Assembly: GCA_017983635.1 (NCBI GenBank)
Contig: JAGOBA010000023.1
Location: 1 to 42,660 of the forward strand
Direction of reading: 5' to 3'
Source of the DNA: Alphaproteobacteria bacterium
GTDB lineage: Bacteria; Pseudomonadota; Alphaproteobacteria; Micropepsales; Micropepsaceae
DNA length: 42,660 nucleotides
This document shows positions 42,536-42,660 of this stretch, piece by piece. The notes beneath the pieces are model-generated. The model had not been told where the DNA came from. It saw only the letters and a program-made list of their open reading frames with translations, and searched no databases. The translations under genes were made by a program, and so were the position numbers. Numbering within the stretch: position 1 is the first letter of the stretch; each line of letters opens with the position of its first letter.

Positions 42536-42660
42536 GAGCGGATTTGATCTGACCGGAATCGAATAGGGATTCCCAAGGCGGAGCGACTCAGATTCAAGGT
42601 GCTGACTGGAATGGAGGCCAGCGCCCATGGGTCGAGCCTATGCCCAAGATCTTCGAGATC
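42536..42660 (+). mobile_element. Left end of an IS630-type element (cut by window)
   Basis: After a TA dinucleotide (42534-42535), the usual IS630 target, comes GAGCGGATTTGATCTGACC, a likely terminal repeat, with an inner inverted repeat GGAATC/GATTCC. GGAGG (42613-42617) precedes an ATG at 42627 whose product begins MGRAYAQDLRD, the start of IS630-family transposases. The rest lies beyond the window. Confidence 0.8.
42627..42660 (+). CDS. IS630-family transposase, N-terminal fragment
   Basis: Only the first 11 codons are in the window: MGRAYAQDLRD. This matches the N-terminus of IS630-type transposases, where MGRAYSxDLRxRV is common. A ribosome-binding site (GGAGG) is 9 bp upstream. Truncated by the window edge, not by mutation as far as can be seen. 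Confidence 0.75.
   Translation, partial: MGRAYAQDLRD

Noticed and set aside
1..42660. CRISPR arrays, tRNA and rRNA genes, prophage or replication origin
   Set aside because: No regularly spaced repeats, no cloverleaf-like segments and no phage or replication genes were seen in reading the window.

Overview
The window is GC-rich, tightly packed bacterial DNA. Its gene content suggests an alphaproteobacterium of metabolically versatile, probably soil or water, lifestyle: several glutathione S-transferases, two acyl-CoA ligases, an LLM-type flavin monooxygenase, an SDR, a zinc-type alcohol dehydrogenase, CHAP lipoproteins with AT-rich upstream regions, and the palindromic repeats common in that class. 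The placement is inferred from gene content and repeat style. No rRNA, tRNA or phylogenetic marker is present. I see no CRISPR array, prophage or replication origin.

Layout. 1-2313: a two-motif aspartyl protease-like protein, a small membrane protein and a divergent TetR regulator. 2310-6147: a GST, an acyl-CoA ligase, and divergently a carboxymuconolactone decarboxylase-like protein overlapping an SDR; this looks like a small catabolic group. 6148-9395: a 241-bp inverted repeat, an M20 amidohydrolase, a HigBA-type toxin-antitoxin pair with twin operators, and a metallo-beta-lactamase-fold hydrolase. 9511-13630: a four-gene export operon (HlyD-type adaptor, ATPase, two FtsX/MacB-type permeases). 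13631-17456: a GNAT enzyme, two GSTs and a type-B carboxylesterase. 17453-18045: a BrnT/BrnA locus whose toxin has an in-frame amber codon. 18042-23110: a Popeye-type cyclic-nucleotide-domain membrane protein; an alcohol dehydrogenase and an LLM monooxygenase sharing a divergent promoter with a palindrome; a FATP-type acyl-CoA ligase.

23117-27606: a TusA-like protein, two tandem paralogous 32- and 34-residue membrane proteins, and divergently a TetR-HlyD-ABC-ABC2 efflux operon resembling YbhGFSR. 27607-29402: a palindromic repeat, a 21-codon leader ORF and two paralogous CHAP lipoproteins, the second preceded by nested inverted repeats that could mask ribosome-binding sequence. 29388-32494: a response regulator and a large hybrid histidine kinase (opposite strand). 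32617-35529: an MFS exporter and a 520-residue lipoprotein of unknown function. 35539-36239: a DUF559 nuclease-like gene bracketed by near-identical direct repeats. 36232-42498: a DUF3137 protein, a hydrolase/amidohydrolase operon, a divergent membrane-bound AraC-type regulator with two 9-bp repeats before its start, and a spinster-type MFS transporter. 42536-42660: the left end of an IS630-type element.

How the genes fit together: three regulator-plus-transport/enzyme units (TetR plus efflux pump; AraC plus hydrolases and MFS; RR plus hybrid kinase) sit among catabolic genes for esters, amides, aldehydes/alcohols and acyl-CoA activation. The most novel-looking items are the tandem small membrane protein pair, the masked-SD structure before the second CHAP gene, the amber-interrupted toxin with a retained antitoxin, and the repeat-bracketed DUF559 gene.
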